Below are positions 34,633 through 43,801 of a stretch of 64,000 bases of DNA, piece after piece (positions within the stretch are counted from its first letter, which is position 1; every line of letters begins with the position of its first letter). The notes under the pieces were generated by a model that had not been told where the DNA came from, did not search any database, and was given only the letters and a program-made list of their open reading frames with translations. The translations under genes were made by a program, and so were the position numbers. Source of the DNA: Dialister hominis (lineage in GTDB: Bacteria; Bacillota; Negativicutes; Veillonellales; Dialisteraceae); NCBI RefSeq assembly GCF_007164725.1, contig NZ_AP019697.1:2256501-2320500 (forward strand), written 5' to 3'.

Positions 34633-35640
34633 ATGAAGAAAAGAAAAATCGGAAATCTGACCGTCTCGGAAATAGGGATGGGGTGCATGGGATTCTCCCA
34701 CGGCTATGGGAAAGTGCCGGAAACATCGTACAGCATCGCTGCCATCCGCGCAGCACATGACTACGGCTGTACCTTCTTCGATACCGCTGAAACGTATGGC
34801 AGGGAACAGTTCTACCGGGGCCACAACGAAGAAATCGTCGGCCGCGCTGTCGAAGGATTCAGGAAGGACATCGTCCTTGCGACGAAGCTCCATATTTCCA
34901 CAGAGGAATACGATCCAGAAGGGGACATCTACAACGTCCTTCTCCGCCACCTGACCGCATCCATGAGACGCCTCCGCACCGATTACGTCGACCTCTACTA
35001 TCTACATCGCTTCAACGAAGCCATTCCGATCGAGAAAATCGCAGAAAGCATGGGCCGTCTGATCAGGGAAGGAAAAATCCGCGGCTGGGGCCTCTCCCAG
35101 GTCGATGTTTCCATCCTTTCCAAAGCCCATGAAATCACGCCCGTCACCGCCGTGCAGAACCTGTACTCCATGGTCGAAAGAGACTGCGAAAAGGAAATCT
35201 TCCCGTATTGCATCGAGCATCACATCGGCGTCGTGCCCTTCTCGCCCCTCGCCAGCGGCCTCCTCTCCGGCAAAGTCACCGCCGAAACCAAATTCGGCAC
35301 TGACGACGTCAGAAAATTCGTCCCGCAGCTCTCCAAAGAAAACCTCGAAGGCAACCGCCCGATCGTAGAACTCCTCGAAGAATTCGCCAAAGTGAAAAAA
35401 GCCACGCCCGCGCAGATTTCCCTCGCATGGATGCTCTATAAATACCCCAACGTCGTCCCGATCCCGGGATCCAAGAACAAAGAAAGAATCCTCGAAAACC
35501 TCAAAGCCTCCGAAGTCACCCTCACCAAGACCGAATTCGCCCGCCTTGAAGAAGCCCTTGGCACCATGGAAATCCACGGCCACAGAGGCATCAACGAATC
35601 CCAGCAGCACTCCTTCTCCAGCCACTGGATGAAGAAATAG
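34633..35640 (+). CDS. Aldo/keto reductase
   Basis: The 335-residue protein has the (beta/alpha)8 aldo/keto reductase motifs: KIGNLTVSEIGMGCMGFSHGYG, the catalytic Asp/Tyr in FFDTAETYG, Lys in LATKLHI, His in YYLHRF, and the NADPH-binding end VVPIPGSKNKERILENLKA. It is closest in pattern to the YajO/general stress type that reduces aldehydes or sugars with NADPH. AGGAGG precedes the start. It is the second gene after the unknown protein. Confidence 0.9.
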   Translation: MKKRKIGNLTVSEIGMGCMGFSHGYGKVPETSYSIAAIRAAHDYGCTFFDTAETYGREQFYRGHNEEIVGRAVEGFRKDIVLATKLHISTEEYDPEGDIYNVLLRHLTASMRRLRTDYVDLYYLHRFNEAIPIEKIAESMGRLIREGKIRGWGLSQVDVSILSKAHEITPVTAVQNLYSMVERDCEKEIFPYCIEHHIGVVPFSPLASGLLSGKVTAETKFGTDDVRKFVPQLSKENLEGNRPIVELLEEFAKVKKATPAQISLAWMLYKYPNVVPIPGSKNKERILENLKASEVTLTKTEFARLEEALGTMEIHGHRGINESQQHSFSSHWMKK

Positions 35641-35972
35641 GGGCTTGATCTCGCTGCGTTCGAGGAACCTTTTATAAAAACCAATGAATACTGCACCCCT
35701 TTCTCCGGCAACTTTAGAAAATGCATTTTATAAAAAACCATAAAACCAGCCTAGAGGCTGAAGAAATGCAACTCATCCGCCCGACATCAGAATTTAAGGT
35801 CGGGCACCTTCCCTTCCAGGGCAAGGTCAAAGGCATTCTTCCCCGCTGGGGCAGGTCAAAACCTTCCGTATCGTCGCGAACGGCTATGTAACTGCGATGT
35901 ACTGAGTCTTGATTTTTCCGAGTATTTCGCCCTCGCTAGAGAGAAATCAGCAAATTTCTCTCCATCCAACAC
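35641..35972. repeat. Dispersed repeat cluster downstream of aldo/keto reductase
   Basis: 35735-35850 is an inverted unit of the ccttgccctgg type (CCATAAAACCAGCC, CCTTCCAGGGCAAGGTCAAA). 35838-35917 (CCCCGCTGGGGCAGGTCAAA, CTGCGATGTACTGAGTC) recurs at 58303-58382. No gene is seen. Confidence 0.75.
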
Positions 35973-36016
35973 AAAAACGCCTTGAAAATGACTGATCATT
36001 TTCAAGGCGTTTCTTT
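35973..36016 (-). terminator. Terminator of proA
   Basis: AAAACGCCTTGAAAATG and CATTTTCAAGGCGTTTC form a 16-bp stem, T-rich on both sides. Confidence 0.9.
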
Positions 36017-36026
36017 ATTCGCTTAA

Positions 36027-37307
36027 TTATAAATCCTTATGGATGAAGTGTTTCTTTCCGCTGGCGTAGTCGCCTACGATGTCTCCGTGGCCGAAGAGTT
36101 TGTACTTGTAGGAGAGGAGGCCTTCGAGGCCTACGGGGCCTCTGGCGTGGATTTTGGAGGTGGAGATGCCTACTTCGGCGCCGAAGCCGTAGCGGAAGCC
36201 GTCGGCGAAGCGGGTGCTTGCGTTCTGGTAGACGTTGGCGCTGTCGACCAGGGTCATGAATTTCTCGGCTGTTTCTGCGTTCTGGGTGAGGATGCAGTCG
36301 GTGTGGTGGGAGCCGTAGGTATTGATGTGATTGATGGCTTCATCGACACCGCCTACGATCTTCAGGGCGATGATGAGGTCGACGTATTCATGATGGAAGG
36401 ATTCGCTTTCCGGGATGATCTCCACGGGAGTGATTTCGTTGACTTCTTCTGTGCCCCTCAGTTTCACGCCGGCGTCCCTCAGCGCTTTGGCAAGGCCCGG
36501 AAGGAAATCTTTGGCGACGTCCCTGTGGATCAGGACGGTCTCGACGGCGTTGCAGGCTGCCGGGTACTGTGTCTTGGCATCGACGATGAGGGGAATCGCA
36601 GTTTCCTTGTCATATTCCTTATCGACGTAGATGTGGCAGACGCCGTCGGCATGGCCGAGGACGGGGATGTTCGTATGGTTCATGATGTACTGGACGAATG
36701 CGTTCGAGCCTCTTGGAATCAGGAGGTCGACGGTGTCGTGGCATTCGAGGAGTTCGTCGATTTCATTGTGCTGCTCTGCCTGGAGGAGGCAGTTTTCCGG
36801 AAGGCCTGCGTCGATGGCTGCCTGATGGATGAGGGAGAAAAGGACGCGGTTCGTCCACGTCGTTTCCTTGCCGCCTTTCAGGATGGCGCAGTTGCCGCTC
36901 TTCAGGCACAGGGAGGAAATCTGGACGAGGGCATCGGGGCGTGCTTCGAAGATGACGCCGATGACGCCGATCGGGCAGGTGACGCGGTAGAGCGTGAGGC
37001 CCTGGTCGAGTTCGCGGGCAAGGGTGATATTGCGGAGCGGATCCGGAAGCGCCATGAGGCCTGTGAGTTCTTCGGTGACGTCAGAAAGCTTCGCTTCGTC
37101 GAATTTGAGGCGTTTCTTGACCGGAGCCGGGACGCCTGTTTCCTCGGCAAGGGCCAGGTCTTTTCTATTGGCTTCGAAGATTTCTTCTTTATGCGCATTC
37201 AAAGATTCGCGGATGAGGGCGAGCGCCTTGTTTCTCGTTTCAAGAGATGAAGCGGAGAGAAGGGGCGATGCGAGTTTCATTTTCAGTGTTTCGTCATGGA
37301 TATTCAT
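36027..37307 (-). CDS. proA: Glutamate-5-semialdehyde dehydrogenase (gamma-glutamyl phosphate reductase)
   Basis: From the ATG at 37307 the enzyme has 426 residues, the usual length for ProA. It reduces gamma-glutamyl phosphate with NADPH in proline synthesis. Visible landmarks are RVTCPIGVIGVIFEARPDALVQI, LKGGKETTWTN, LLIPRGSNAFVQYI and the catalytic Cys in YPAACNAVETVLIH, then TGLGA-like GFGAEVGISTSKIHARGPVGLEGL. AAAGGAGG eight bases before the start rules out the longer frame. proB is not adjacent. Confidence 0.95.
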   Translation of the reverse strand: MNIHDETLKMKLASPLLSASSLETRNKALALIRESLNAHKEEIFEANRKDLALAEETGVPAPVKKRLKFDEAKLSDVTEELTGLMALPDPLRNITLARELDQGLTLYRVTCPIGVIGVIFEARPDALVQISSLCLKSGNCAILKGGKETTWTNRVLFSLIHQAAIDAGLPENCLLQAEQHNEIDELLECHDTVDLLIPRGSNAFVQYIMNHTNIPVLGHADGVCHIYVDKEYDKETAIPLIVDAKTQYPAACNAVETVLIHRDVAKDFLPGLAKALRDAGVKLRGTEEVNEITPVEIIPESESFHHEYVDLIIALKIVGGVDEAINHINTYGSHHTDCILTQNAETAEKFMTLVDSANVYQNASTRFADGFRYGFGAEVGISTSKIHARGPVGLEGLLSYKYKLFGHGDIVGDYASGKKHFIHKDL

Positions 37308-37425
37308 AGCGGGCCTCCTTTGGCAGGAATGTACCCTCATTGTAGTCGGACAGGGCGGGGCGCGTCAAGGCAATCCTTATCAGGCGGGGCGGATTGTGCT
37401 ATGATGAAGCAAAGGAGGGGAGCCT

Positions 37426-38859
37426 ATGTTCAGGAAATTGAAGCAGTACCGGAAAGAACGGAAATGGGCGATGTACGCCGCCGTTCTTTTCAGTGTGCTC
37501 GTTTCACTCTTCCTCGTCGTGCTGCTCCTCTTCAAAATGGCGAGCCTCGGCGCGGCCGGAATCTTCAATTATGCCGTATCGAAGCAGAAAATGCTGCGCG
37601 GGACGATCACGGTCGAGGAAATCACAGCGAATATCCATGGCGGCGTGACGTTCACGAACCTTGCCTGGGATGATCCGCAGGGAAATCCGATCCTCCGTGT
37701 GCCGACAGGGACGCTGAAGGTCAATCCATGGGACATCGTGACCCGGAGAATGAAATCGACCACGCTGGAAGGCATCACGCTGAACGATCCGGTCTTCGCC
37801 GTCCGCTACGATGAGAATATGCAGGGCGACTTCGTCAATCCAAAGGAAATCGAAGATAATTCCGAAGACGGCAAGGCGAACTTCAACAGGAACGGCAAGC
37901 GCCTCAAAATGAATTTCGTCCTGAACAATGCAAAGATTCAGACCTTCTACCTGGAACGCCATCATATTTTCAATCACGTGAATATGGAAATGGACCTCGA
38001 CACGAAGGGCATGACATACATTTCCCTGACGACCGGACCCTTCGGAGGCACGGCTGTCGGCGACGGCGTAAAACTCTACGGAACCGTGGACTTTTCGAAA
38101 CCCGATCAGGAATGCCACTTCGATGCAGAATTCGACGGCATCGATCCTTCCTCCCTGGGCCTTGGGACAAGCATCCGCGACCGCCTGACTCTGAAAGCCC
38201 ATGCCGACGGACCCTTTGCAGGGCCAATAGCAGACGGGACACTGGAAATGAAACGCCTCCGCATCCCTGCGCTGTGCTTCCATGACGTGCACGGCGACAT
38301 CCACTACGAAGGCGGACTTCTGACCTTCTCCAACGTCAAAGCAGGCGTCTACGGAGGAAGACTCCTCGCCCGCGGCGACTACGACATCGATTCCCGTGCC
38401 TACAATATCTACATCAATGCCTGGGACATGGACACCAGGTACCCGCTGAAGAGTGATAAATTCTACTGCCTCGTCGACCTCGTCGGTGAAATGCACTGCG
38501 ACGGCAACCCGGCAGACCTCGACTCCTTCGGCACCTTCCAGTCCGGAAGCGGCTTCTACATGCTCGCTCCCTTCGAAAAGATCACAGGCCGCTTCGATAA
38601 CAAGGGCCACACCCTTGCCTTCTATGACGTTAAACTGTACACGAAACTGGGCATCGCAGAAACCGACGCCTTCAGCATCGTCAAAGGCCGCCTCCACCTG
38701 GGCGAAATCCGCCTCGTCGACCCCGACACCGGAGAAGCCATGCGCATCACCGACGCCGTAGGAGAGCAGGAAGCCGTCAAAACCTTCAGGGGCATCCAGC
38801 AAAACATGAAAGAAATCAAAGAACAAGTCGACGACTTCAAAGATGCGCTGAAGAAATAG
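37426..38859 (+). CDS. AsmA-like envelope protein
   Basis: The 477-residue protein has an N-terminal membrane anchor (about 14-42, MYAAVLFSVLVSLFLVVLLLF), then a long beta-rich periplasmic part. Passages such as GTITVEEITANIHGGVTFTNLAW, GTLKVNPWDIVTRRMKSTTLEGI and GPIADGTLEMKRLRIPALCFHDVHGDIHYEGGLLTFSNVKAGVYGGRL look like the repeating DUF/AsmA-TamB groove structure used in lipid transport across the periplasm. A coiled end closes the protein. Such proteins occur in diderm Firmicutes. Its start is preceded by AAAGGAGGGG. It is convergent with none of its neighbours and stands alone. Confidence 0.72.
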   Translation: MFRKLKQYRKERKWAMYAAVLFSVLVSLFLVVLLLFKMASLGAAGIFNYAVSKQKMLRGTITVEEITANIHGGVTFTNLAWDDPQGNPILRVPTGTLKVNPWDIVTRRMKSTTLEGITLNDPVFAVRYDENMQGDFVNPKEIEDNSEDGKANFNRNGKRLKMNFVLNNAKIQTFYLERHHIFNHVNMEMDLDTKGMTYISLTTGPFGGTAVGDGVKLYGTVDFSKPDQECHFDAEFDGIDPSSLGLGTSIRDRLTLKAHADGPFAGPIADGTLEMKRLRIPALCFHDVHGDIHYEGGLLTFSNVKAGVYGGRLLARGDYDIDSRAYNIYINAWDMDTRYPLKSDKFYCLVDLVGEMHCDGNPADLDSFGTFQSGSGFYMLAPFEKITGRFDNKGHTLAFYDVKLYTKLGIAETDAFSIVKGRLHLGEIRLVDPDTGEAMRITDAVGEQEAVKTFRGIQQNMKEIKEQVDDFKDALKK

Positions 38860-38861
38860 GG

Positions 38862-39200
38862 GGCCGGTTTTGACCTTGCCCTGGAAGGGAAGGTGGCAGC
38901 GGAGCTGACGGATGAGTTGCATTTCCTAGCCTGTAAGGCGGCTGTATGGTTTTAAAACCATACGACCTCGCTATGCTAGAGAAAATAAGCAGTGAACCCC
39001 TTTCGACCATTATGAAAATTCTACAATCATTTCTGTGATTTCACGTGCAATCATTTGTATAATGGCCACTTCCCCCCGAAGGAGACAGCTTCCTGAGGAA
39101 TAAAAGAAAGAGCGCAACTCTTATTTGTTTGAAACCTTATGTAACCCCATCCCTGCCATACTCCTTCCCCTAACGGGGACAGCTAAGCCACGCCCCGCCC
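38862..39200. repeat. Dispersed repeat cluster with nested insertion
   Basis: 38862-38985 is a plus-strand GGCCGG-TTTTGACCTTGCC unit. 38990-39095 is a minus-strand TGTCCCCGT-family unit in which the variable loop is replaced by about 60 bp bounded by CCATTAT and ATAATGG (39007-39065). A third fragment, CCCCTAACGGGGACAGCTAA, lies at 39166-39185. No gene is seen. Confidence 0.7.
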
Positions 39201-39212
39201 CAACTCCCCACG

Positions 39213-39249
39213 CAAAAAAGGACATCCCATTTCCGGAGATGTCCTTTTT
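39213..39249 (-). terminator. Terminator of ABC transporter operon
   Basis: AAAAAAGGACAT and ATGTCCTTTTT form the stem. Confidence 0.88.
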
Positions 39250-39265
39250 CTTATCCTTTTCCTTA

Positions 39266-39967
39266 TTAAAATCCTTTGGAGCGGAGTCTCTTTTCCCACC
39301 AGTTGAAGAAGAGGGTGAGGAGGATGGCTACGGCCCAGTAGGCTATGGCGTCGGCGATGTAGGGTTCGGTTCTTCTGTTGTAGAGAGCAGAGAAGATGTC
39401 GGCTTTGGCGAACATGTCGACGACTTTGACGGTGAATACCAGGGCGAGGAGTTTGATGGTCTTCAGGTAGTAGGTGAAGAAGGCCGGCATGGCTACGACG
39501 AAGGCCTGGGGGAGGACGATGCGGGTGAAGGCGCAAAATGGGGTCATGCCCATGGCGACGGCTGCTTCGTACTGCCCGTGGTCGACGGAGCGGAGCGCTC
39601 CTCTGAGGTTTTCAGACTGGTAGACGGTGTTGTAAAGGATGAATGTGGTGTAAACGGTCCAGTAGGGGCTGACGTCGAAGGGTTTCACGGTGTGGCCCAG
39701 GATAGACGTGAAGAGGGGCGCGAGGAGGTAGGGCAGCGAGTAGTAGACGATGAAAAGCTGCACGATGCTCGGTACGCCTCTGAAGAAGGAAATGAAAACG
39801 GTGATGAAACCGTTCACGATGACGTTCTTGCTGCGGATGCGGATGAGTGCAATCACGGAGCCCAGAAGGATGCCGAAGAAAAGGCTGACGAATGCCATGA
39901 AGAGGGTATTCGGGATGGCTTCGGCGATGAAGAGGAGGGCGGTCGGTATGACAGCAAAGTCTATCAT
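39266..39967 (-). CDS. Amino-acid ABC transporter permease
   Basis: The 233-residue membrane protein has about five hydrophobic segments and the HisM/GlnP-type signature: FLALISAIP-like start, FFRGVPSIVQLFIVYYSLP, and the EAA loop SVDHGQYEAAVAMGMTPFCAFTRIVLPQA, which contacts the ATPase. It is the last of three genes; its start overlaps the stop of the other permease. Such permeases import polar amino acids. No substrate-binding protein is in the operon. Confidence 0.9.
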   Translation of the reverse strand: MIDFAVIPTALLFIAEAIPNTLFMAFVSLFFGILLGSVIALIRIRSKNVIVNGFITVFISFFRGVPSIVQLFIVYYSLPYLLAPLFTSILGHTVKPFDVSPYWTVYTTFILYNTVYQSENLRGALRSVDHGQYEAAVAMGMTPFCAFTRIVLPQAFVVAMPAFFTYYLKTIKLLALVFTVKVVDMFAKADIFSALYNRRTEPYIADAIAYWAVAILLTLFFNWWEKRLRSKGF

Positions 39968-40662
39968 TATGTGGTCCTCCTTCCTTTATCGGTCATGCGC
40001 TGTGTCGCATGGAATACCATTTCCACGAAGATGACGAGCACCCAGTAGATGAGGGCGACGGCGCAGTAGGTTTCAAGTTTTCCCTGGCCATAGTTGGCGT
40101 TGATGATGTTGCCGGCGCGGCCCATGAGGTCGATGACGCCGATGAAGTACATGACGGAGGTATCCTTCATGATGTTGATGGCTTCACTGACGAGGTTCGG
40201 AAGGGCTACAGGAAATGCCTGCGGCGCTACGATGCGGAAGACTCTGTGGAAGGGCGAAAGGCCGAATACGACGGCAACTTCGCTCTGCCCCTTGTCTACG
40301 GAAAGGTAGGCAGGACGGATGATTTCCGAAATAACCGGTGAATAGTGGAATGTCAGCGCGATGAGGACGTACGCTGTCAGAGGCCAGCCGTCAGGGCTGA
40401 TGCCAAGTCCGCGGACGATGACCGGCAGGACGAAGTAGACGAGGTAGAGGTCCAGGATGAATGGCATGCTTCTGTTGTAGGAGAGCCAGATTTCGCAGAA
40501 CTGATGAAGGACGGGAATCCTTGCGATGCGGATGACGGCGATGATCATCCCTACGATAAGGCAGAGGAGGATCGAGCCGACGATGACTTCCGCCGTGTAG
40601 GGGATGGCCGTCGCGAGCCTCGGGAAAAGTCCGAGGAAGTAATCAAAATTAAAAGTTAACAT
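39967..40662 (-). CDS. Amino-acid ABC transporter permease
   Basis: The 231-residue protein is a second HisM/GlnP-family permease, with SYNRSMPFILDLYLVYFVLPV and the EAA loop SVDKGQSEVAVVFGLSPFHRVFRIVAPQA. Together with the adjacent permease it would form the membrane channel as a heterodimer. It lies between the ATPase gene and the other permease, all on the minus strand downstream of a T-box leader. Confidence 0.9.
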   Translation of the reverse strand: MLTFNFDYFLGLFPRLATAIPYTAEVIVGSILLCLIVGMIIAVIRIARIPVLHQFCEIWLSYNRSMPFILDLYLVYFVLPVIVRGLGISPDGWPLTAYVLIALTFHYSPVISEIIRPAYLSVDKGQSEVAVVFGLSPFHRVFRIVAPQAFPVALPNLVSEAINIMKDTSVMYFIGVIDLMGRAGNIINANYGQGKLETYCAVALIYWVLVIFVEMVFHATQRMTDKGRRTT

Positions 40663-40702
40663 AGAGAAGACCTCTTTCTAACGAATGAGCGGGAAACGAA
40701 AA

Positions 40703-41458
40703 TCAGTGTTCGTCTCTCTTGAGCATTCGCTGGAGGAACTGCTGGGTCTTTTCTTCCTTCGGGTGGGTGAAGAGGTCTTCCGGGGTGCCTTCTTCGACGA
40801 CGAGGCCGTCGGACATGAAGACGACTTTGGAGGAGACTTCGCGCGCGAAGTGCATTTCGTGGGTGACGATGATCATCGTGATGCCAAGGGTAGCAACTTC
40901 AGCGATGGTGTCGAGGACTTCGCCGACGAGTTCCGGATCGAGGGCTGATGTCGGTTCGTCGAAGAGGATGACGTCAGGACGCGGAGCGAGGGCGCGAGCG
41001 ATGCCGACGCGCTGCTGCATGCCGCCGGAGAGTTCAGACGGATACATCTTGGCGTAGTCTTCCATGTGGACGCGCTTCAGTTCTTCCATGGCGATGTCCT
41101 TCGCTTCGGAAGCGGACTTGCCGTAGCCGTAGATGAGGCCTTCGGTGATATTTTCCAGGACGTTCTTATTTCTGAAAAGGTTGAACTGCTGGAAGACCAT
41201 CGTGGATTTCCTTCTGAGGCGTTTGACTTCATCTTTGGAAATTTTGGAGAAATCGACAGATACGTCGTCAATCGTGAGTTTGCCGGAGTCTGGCTGTTCG
41301 AGATAGTTCAGGCAGCGGAGGAAGGTAGTTTTCCCCGTGCCGGACGGGCCGAGGATCGATACTACATCACCTTTTTCAACGTTCAGGTTGATGTCTTTCA
41401 GGACTGTATGATTGCCGAAAGATTTGCGAATATGTTCTGCAGTCAATATGCGGGACAT
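40703..41458 (-). CDS. Amino-acid ABC transporter ATP-binding protein
   Basis: The 251-residue ATPase has Walker [10 protein letters not shown] (37-45), the Q-loop, the signature [19 protein letters not shown], Walker [15 protein letters not shown] and the switch His in IIVTHEM. It belongs to the GlnQ/HisP branch. As the first gene of the operon it follows a T-box terminator, so the whole transporter is expected to be made when its cognate tRNA is uncharged, which implies uptake of that same amino acid. Confidence 0.93.
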   Translation of the reverse strand: MSRILTAEHIRKSFGNHTVLKDINLNVEKGDVVSILGPSGTGKTTFLRCLNYLEQPDSGKLTIDDVSVDFSKISKDEVKRLRRKSTMVFQQFNLFRNKNVLENITEGLIYGYGKSASEAKDIAMEELKRVHMEDYAKMYPSELSGGMQQRVGIARALAPRPDVILFDEPTSALDPELVGEVLDTIAEVATLGITMIIVTHEMHFAREVSSKVVFMSDGLVVEEGTPEDLFTHPKEEKTQQFLQRMLKRDEH

Positions 41459-41524
41459 GATGAGGACCTTCTTTCCTAGAATGTGTTAGTTTTTAGTTTT
41501 TTGGTTGTATGGTTTGCGATGCAA

Positions 41525-41770
41525 TAAAAAAAGCCCCGCCGCAAAGGGACGGGATTTTCCGTGTTCCACCCAATTTCGCCCCTGCGTTGCCGCAAAAGCC
41601 TTGGTAAGTCAAAAAGACTCAGCCACTGTAACGGGTGATCCCGGGCCGCTTACTTGGGTTCAGCTGGCCGGCTCGAAGAGGCACTTCCATGGAATTCCCA
41701 CGCCCGTTTCCACCATCGGGGCTCTCTTTGGAGGTTCCATCCATGTACTTTCTCTTGTCATCGCTCATAT
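41525..41770 (-). promoter_or_regulatory. T-box riboswitch leader of the ABC transporter
   Basis: On the minus strand the leader contains the Stem I start AGAGAGCCC with the GGTGGAAA loop, then CTGAACCCAAGTAAGC, a CCCGTTA segment, the T-box-like GGGTGGAACACGG (41560-41572) and a terminator hairpin with T7 (41525-41553). These are the hallmarks, in order, of T-box leaders that sense uncharged tRNA. The TGGA bulge would pair with a tRNA ending UCCA. The specifier is probably ACC (Thr) or CCC (Pro); I cannot fix its register. Confidence 0.8.
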
Positions 41771-41788
41771 AAAAGATTAATTATCATC

Positions 41789-41818
41789 AATATAACATAG
41801 AACGGAAAAGAAAATCAA
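41789..41818 (-). promoter_or_regulatory. Promoter of the T-box/ABC transporter transcript
   Basis: On the minus strand TTGATT and TATATT are separated by 18 bases, just upstream of the T-box leader. Confidence 0.6.
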
Positions 41819-41942
41819 GGGTTTACAAATCTTTTACCACGGGGTTCCTGCACTTTCCGTTTTCCTGTTGCCTTGCGCGGCTTGCCAAATATATAATAAG
41901 GAGACAGGCGCGCTGTAAGAGGCGCGTATCCAGGGAGGTAAA

Positions 41943-42971
41943 ATGAGAGTTTCAATCATCGGAGCCGGCGCGATGGCGCTTGCGGCGGCTTCTTATTTAA
42001 AATTAAGGGACGTTTCGTCCCTTGTCTACGTCAGAAGCGAGAAGAAACTTGCTGCATGGTCGACGAAACCGGTCCGCGTGACGGGCGTGATGGAGAGCTC
42101 CTTCTACGTGCCGATGGCCAAGACGATGAAGGAAGCGGTGAACTATTCCGATACCGTCATCATCTGCACCCGCGCAGGCGACTATGAAGACGTCATCAAT
42201 GAGCTTCTGCCCTGTCTTCGTAAGGGGCAGTGCATCCTTTTCCTGAACGGCTGCTGGGGCGCTGTGAAGACGTACCGCCTGCTGAAAGAAGATGCGAAGT
42301 ACCTGACCATCGCAGAGACAGCCGGGTCTCCTTTCGTTGCCAGCCTTTCGGAAGATTTCCTGACACTGGAAATGAAGGGCATCCGTACGGAAATCGGGTA
42401 CTCGGCGCTGGGAACGAGCAAGGATCCGGGCGAGCTTCTCCATACGATTGCACCGCGCGTTTCCCGTATTTCCTCACCGGTCTCCACATCCCTTTCGCAG
42501 GCGATGCCGATCGTGAATGCGGCCAGTGCCTTCTTCAATATCTCGCGCATCGAGAACGGGGAAGACTTCGAACTCTTCGGACCATCGTTCACCAGCCGCG
42601 CAGCCGACTACATGGAGCACTGCGACAAGGAACGCCTCGCCGTGGGAAAGGCTCTGGGGCTTGAACTTTACAGCCTCCTTGAGACCGTGAATTCCCAACG
42701 ATCTGAGAAGAAAGCGACCCTTTACGAGGCGTTTAAGAATAATGCACTCTACGACGGGCTCAAAGGCCCCGTTTCCTTATCCGACAGAAGCCTTTCCGAA
42801 GACCTTCCCTGCGGACTGGGAAGCCTCCTCGATCTGGCGGACATGATGCATGTCCCCGCGCCGTATATCACGGCGATGGTGGACACCGCCTCACTCTACA
42901 TGGGGAAACCTTACGAGCCGTTTCTGACAGTACAGGACCTCAGGGCGATCAAAGCGCTCCGGGGCAAGTAA
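41943..42971 (+). CDS. Opine dehydrogenase-like NAD(P)-dependent oxidoreductase
   Basis: The 342-residue protein begins with a Rossmann fold, VSIIGAGAMALAAASYL, and continues with VIICTRAGDYEDVINELLPCLRKGQCILFLNG. The C-terminal helical domain includes SPVSTSLSQAMPIVNAASAFFNIS and a region resembling the octopine/nopaline dehydrogenase family. These enzymes reductively join amino acids with keto acids; the substrate here is unknown. GGGAGG precedes the start. Fourteen bases separate it from the first of two secreted paralogues, so the genes may be in one operon. Confidence 0.72.
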   Translation: MRVSIIGAGAMALAAASYLKLRDVSSLVYVRSEKKLAAWSTKPVRVTGVMESSFYVPMAKTMKEAVNYSDTVIICTRAGDYEDVINELLPCLRKGQCILFLNGCWGAVKTYRLLKEDAKYLTIAETAGSPFVASLSEDFLTLEMKGIRTEIGYSALGTSKDPGELLHTIAPRVSRISSPVSTSLSQAMPIVNAASAFFNISRIENGEDFELFGPSFTSRAADYMEHCDKERLAVGKALGLELYSLLETVNSQRSEKKATLYEAFKNNALYDGLKGPVSLSDRSLSEDLPCGLGSLLDLADMMHVPAPYITAMVDTASLYMGKPYEPFLTVQDLRAIKALRGK

Positions 42972-42985
42972 ATCAGGAGGGATTT

Positions 42986-43732
42986 ATGAAGAAATTATTT
43001 ACCGCCATACTCGCGTGCGCCATGATGGCAGGCGCATCCGCCAGCGCTCTCGCAGAAAACTGGGTAGCGCTCCCGGGCACGAGCGGCGTCAAAGTCGATA
43101 CAGATTCCTACGTGGACGGCGGAATCCTGGCGCAGATGACACTCGAGCTGCCAGCCGGCGGAAAGAACGTCATTTCCTCGATGGCCTTCAACCGCGAGGA
43201 CAATACCTACCGCATCGCGACACTCCAGATGCCTTCCAAAGACGGGAAGATGGAAACGAAAGTCTATCCGGACAATCCGGAAAACTGGTCCAAGATCCTT
43301 CCGAACACACTGGGAAAGACCATCTACACCCACTACGTCGAAAATCCGCTTCCGCGCTTCACCAACCCGGACTGGGTCACGCTCTATAAAGAACAGGGCG
43401 TCCGTTTCCATGGAAGCGAATACCAGATCGAAAAGAACACGATGAGCTACCGCGACGGCTATGCGACATTCTGGATGCGTATCACCTACCCGTGGAAGGA
43501 CCAGAACTTCTCCGCTGCCGTGTACCAGGTGAAGATGGACGTGCCGAACAAGAAAGTGCAGACACTCTCCATGACAGAATATGATTACGACGGCAAAGTC
43601 CGCTCCCATGGCGCAGGCTCCAGAGACCGCGGCAATATCGAGCCGGACACACCGATGTACAAAGTATATGAATACGTGAACCATGCCCTCCGCACCGGAC
43701 AGCTTAAGATGGTCACGACAAGACATGGATAA
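42986..43732 (+). CDS. Secreted protein, paralogue of the next gene (adhesin-E-like fold?)
   Basis: The 248-residue protein has a signal peptide (MKKLFTAILACAMMAGASAS, cleavage before AENWVALPG). The mature part repeats a pattern in which NWV is followed by VDTDS and later by ATFWMRITYPW; the same layout is in the neighbour at 43802 (ENWVEV, IDTDS, AVFWLKNDY). The pattern is reminiscent of the surface-adhesin protein E domain, but that is an inference. It is likely periplasmic or surface-associated. GGAGG precedes the start. Confidence 0.72.
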   Translation: MKKLFTAILACAMMAGASASALAENWVALPGTSGVKVDTDSYVDGGILAQMTLELPAGGKNVISSMAFNREDNTYRIATLQMPSKDGKMETKVYPDNPENWSKILPNTLGKTIYTHYVENPLPRFTNPDWVTLYKEQGVRFHGSEYQIEKNTMSYRDGYATFWMRITYPWKDQNFSAAVYQVKMDVPNKKVQTLSMTEYDYDGKVRSHGAGSRDRGNIEPDTPMYKVYEYVNHALRTGQLKMVTTRHG

Positions 43733-43801
43733 TAAGACAGACGCTTTTCTGATGGAAGGCGTCTTTTCCATCCCTTATATAAGGTATAGAAAGGAAAACA
43801 T

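Noticed and set aside
39125-40048. Long plus-strand frame of 307 codons
   Set aside because: It is the opposite strand of the ABC transporter permease, with low-complexity acidic composition.
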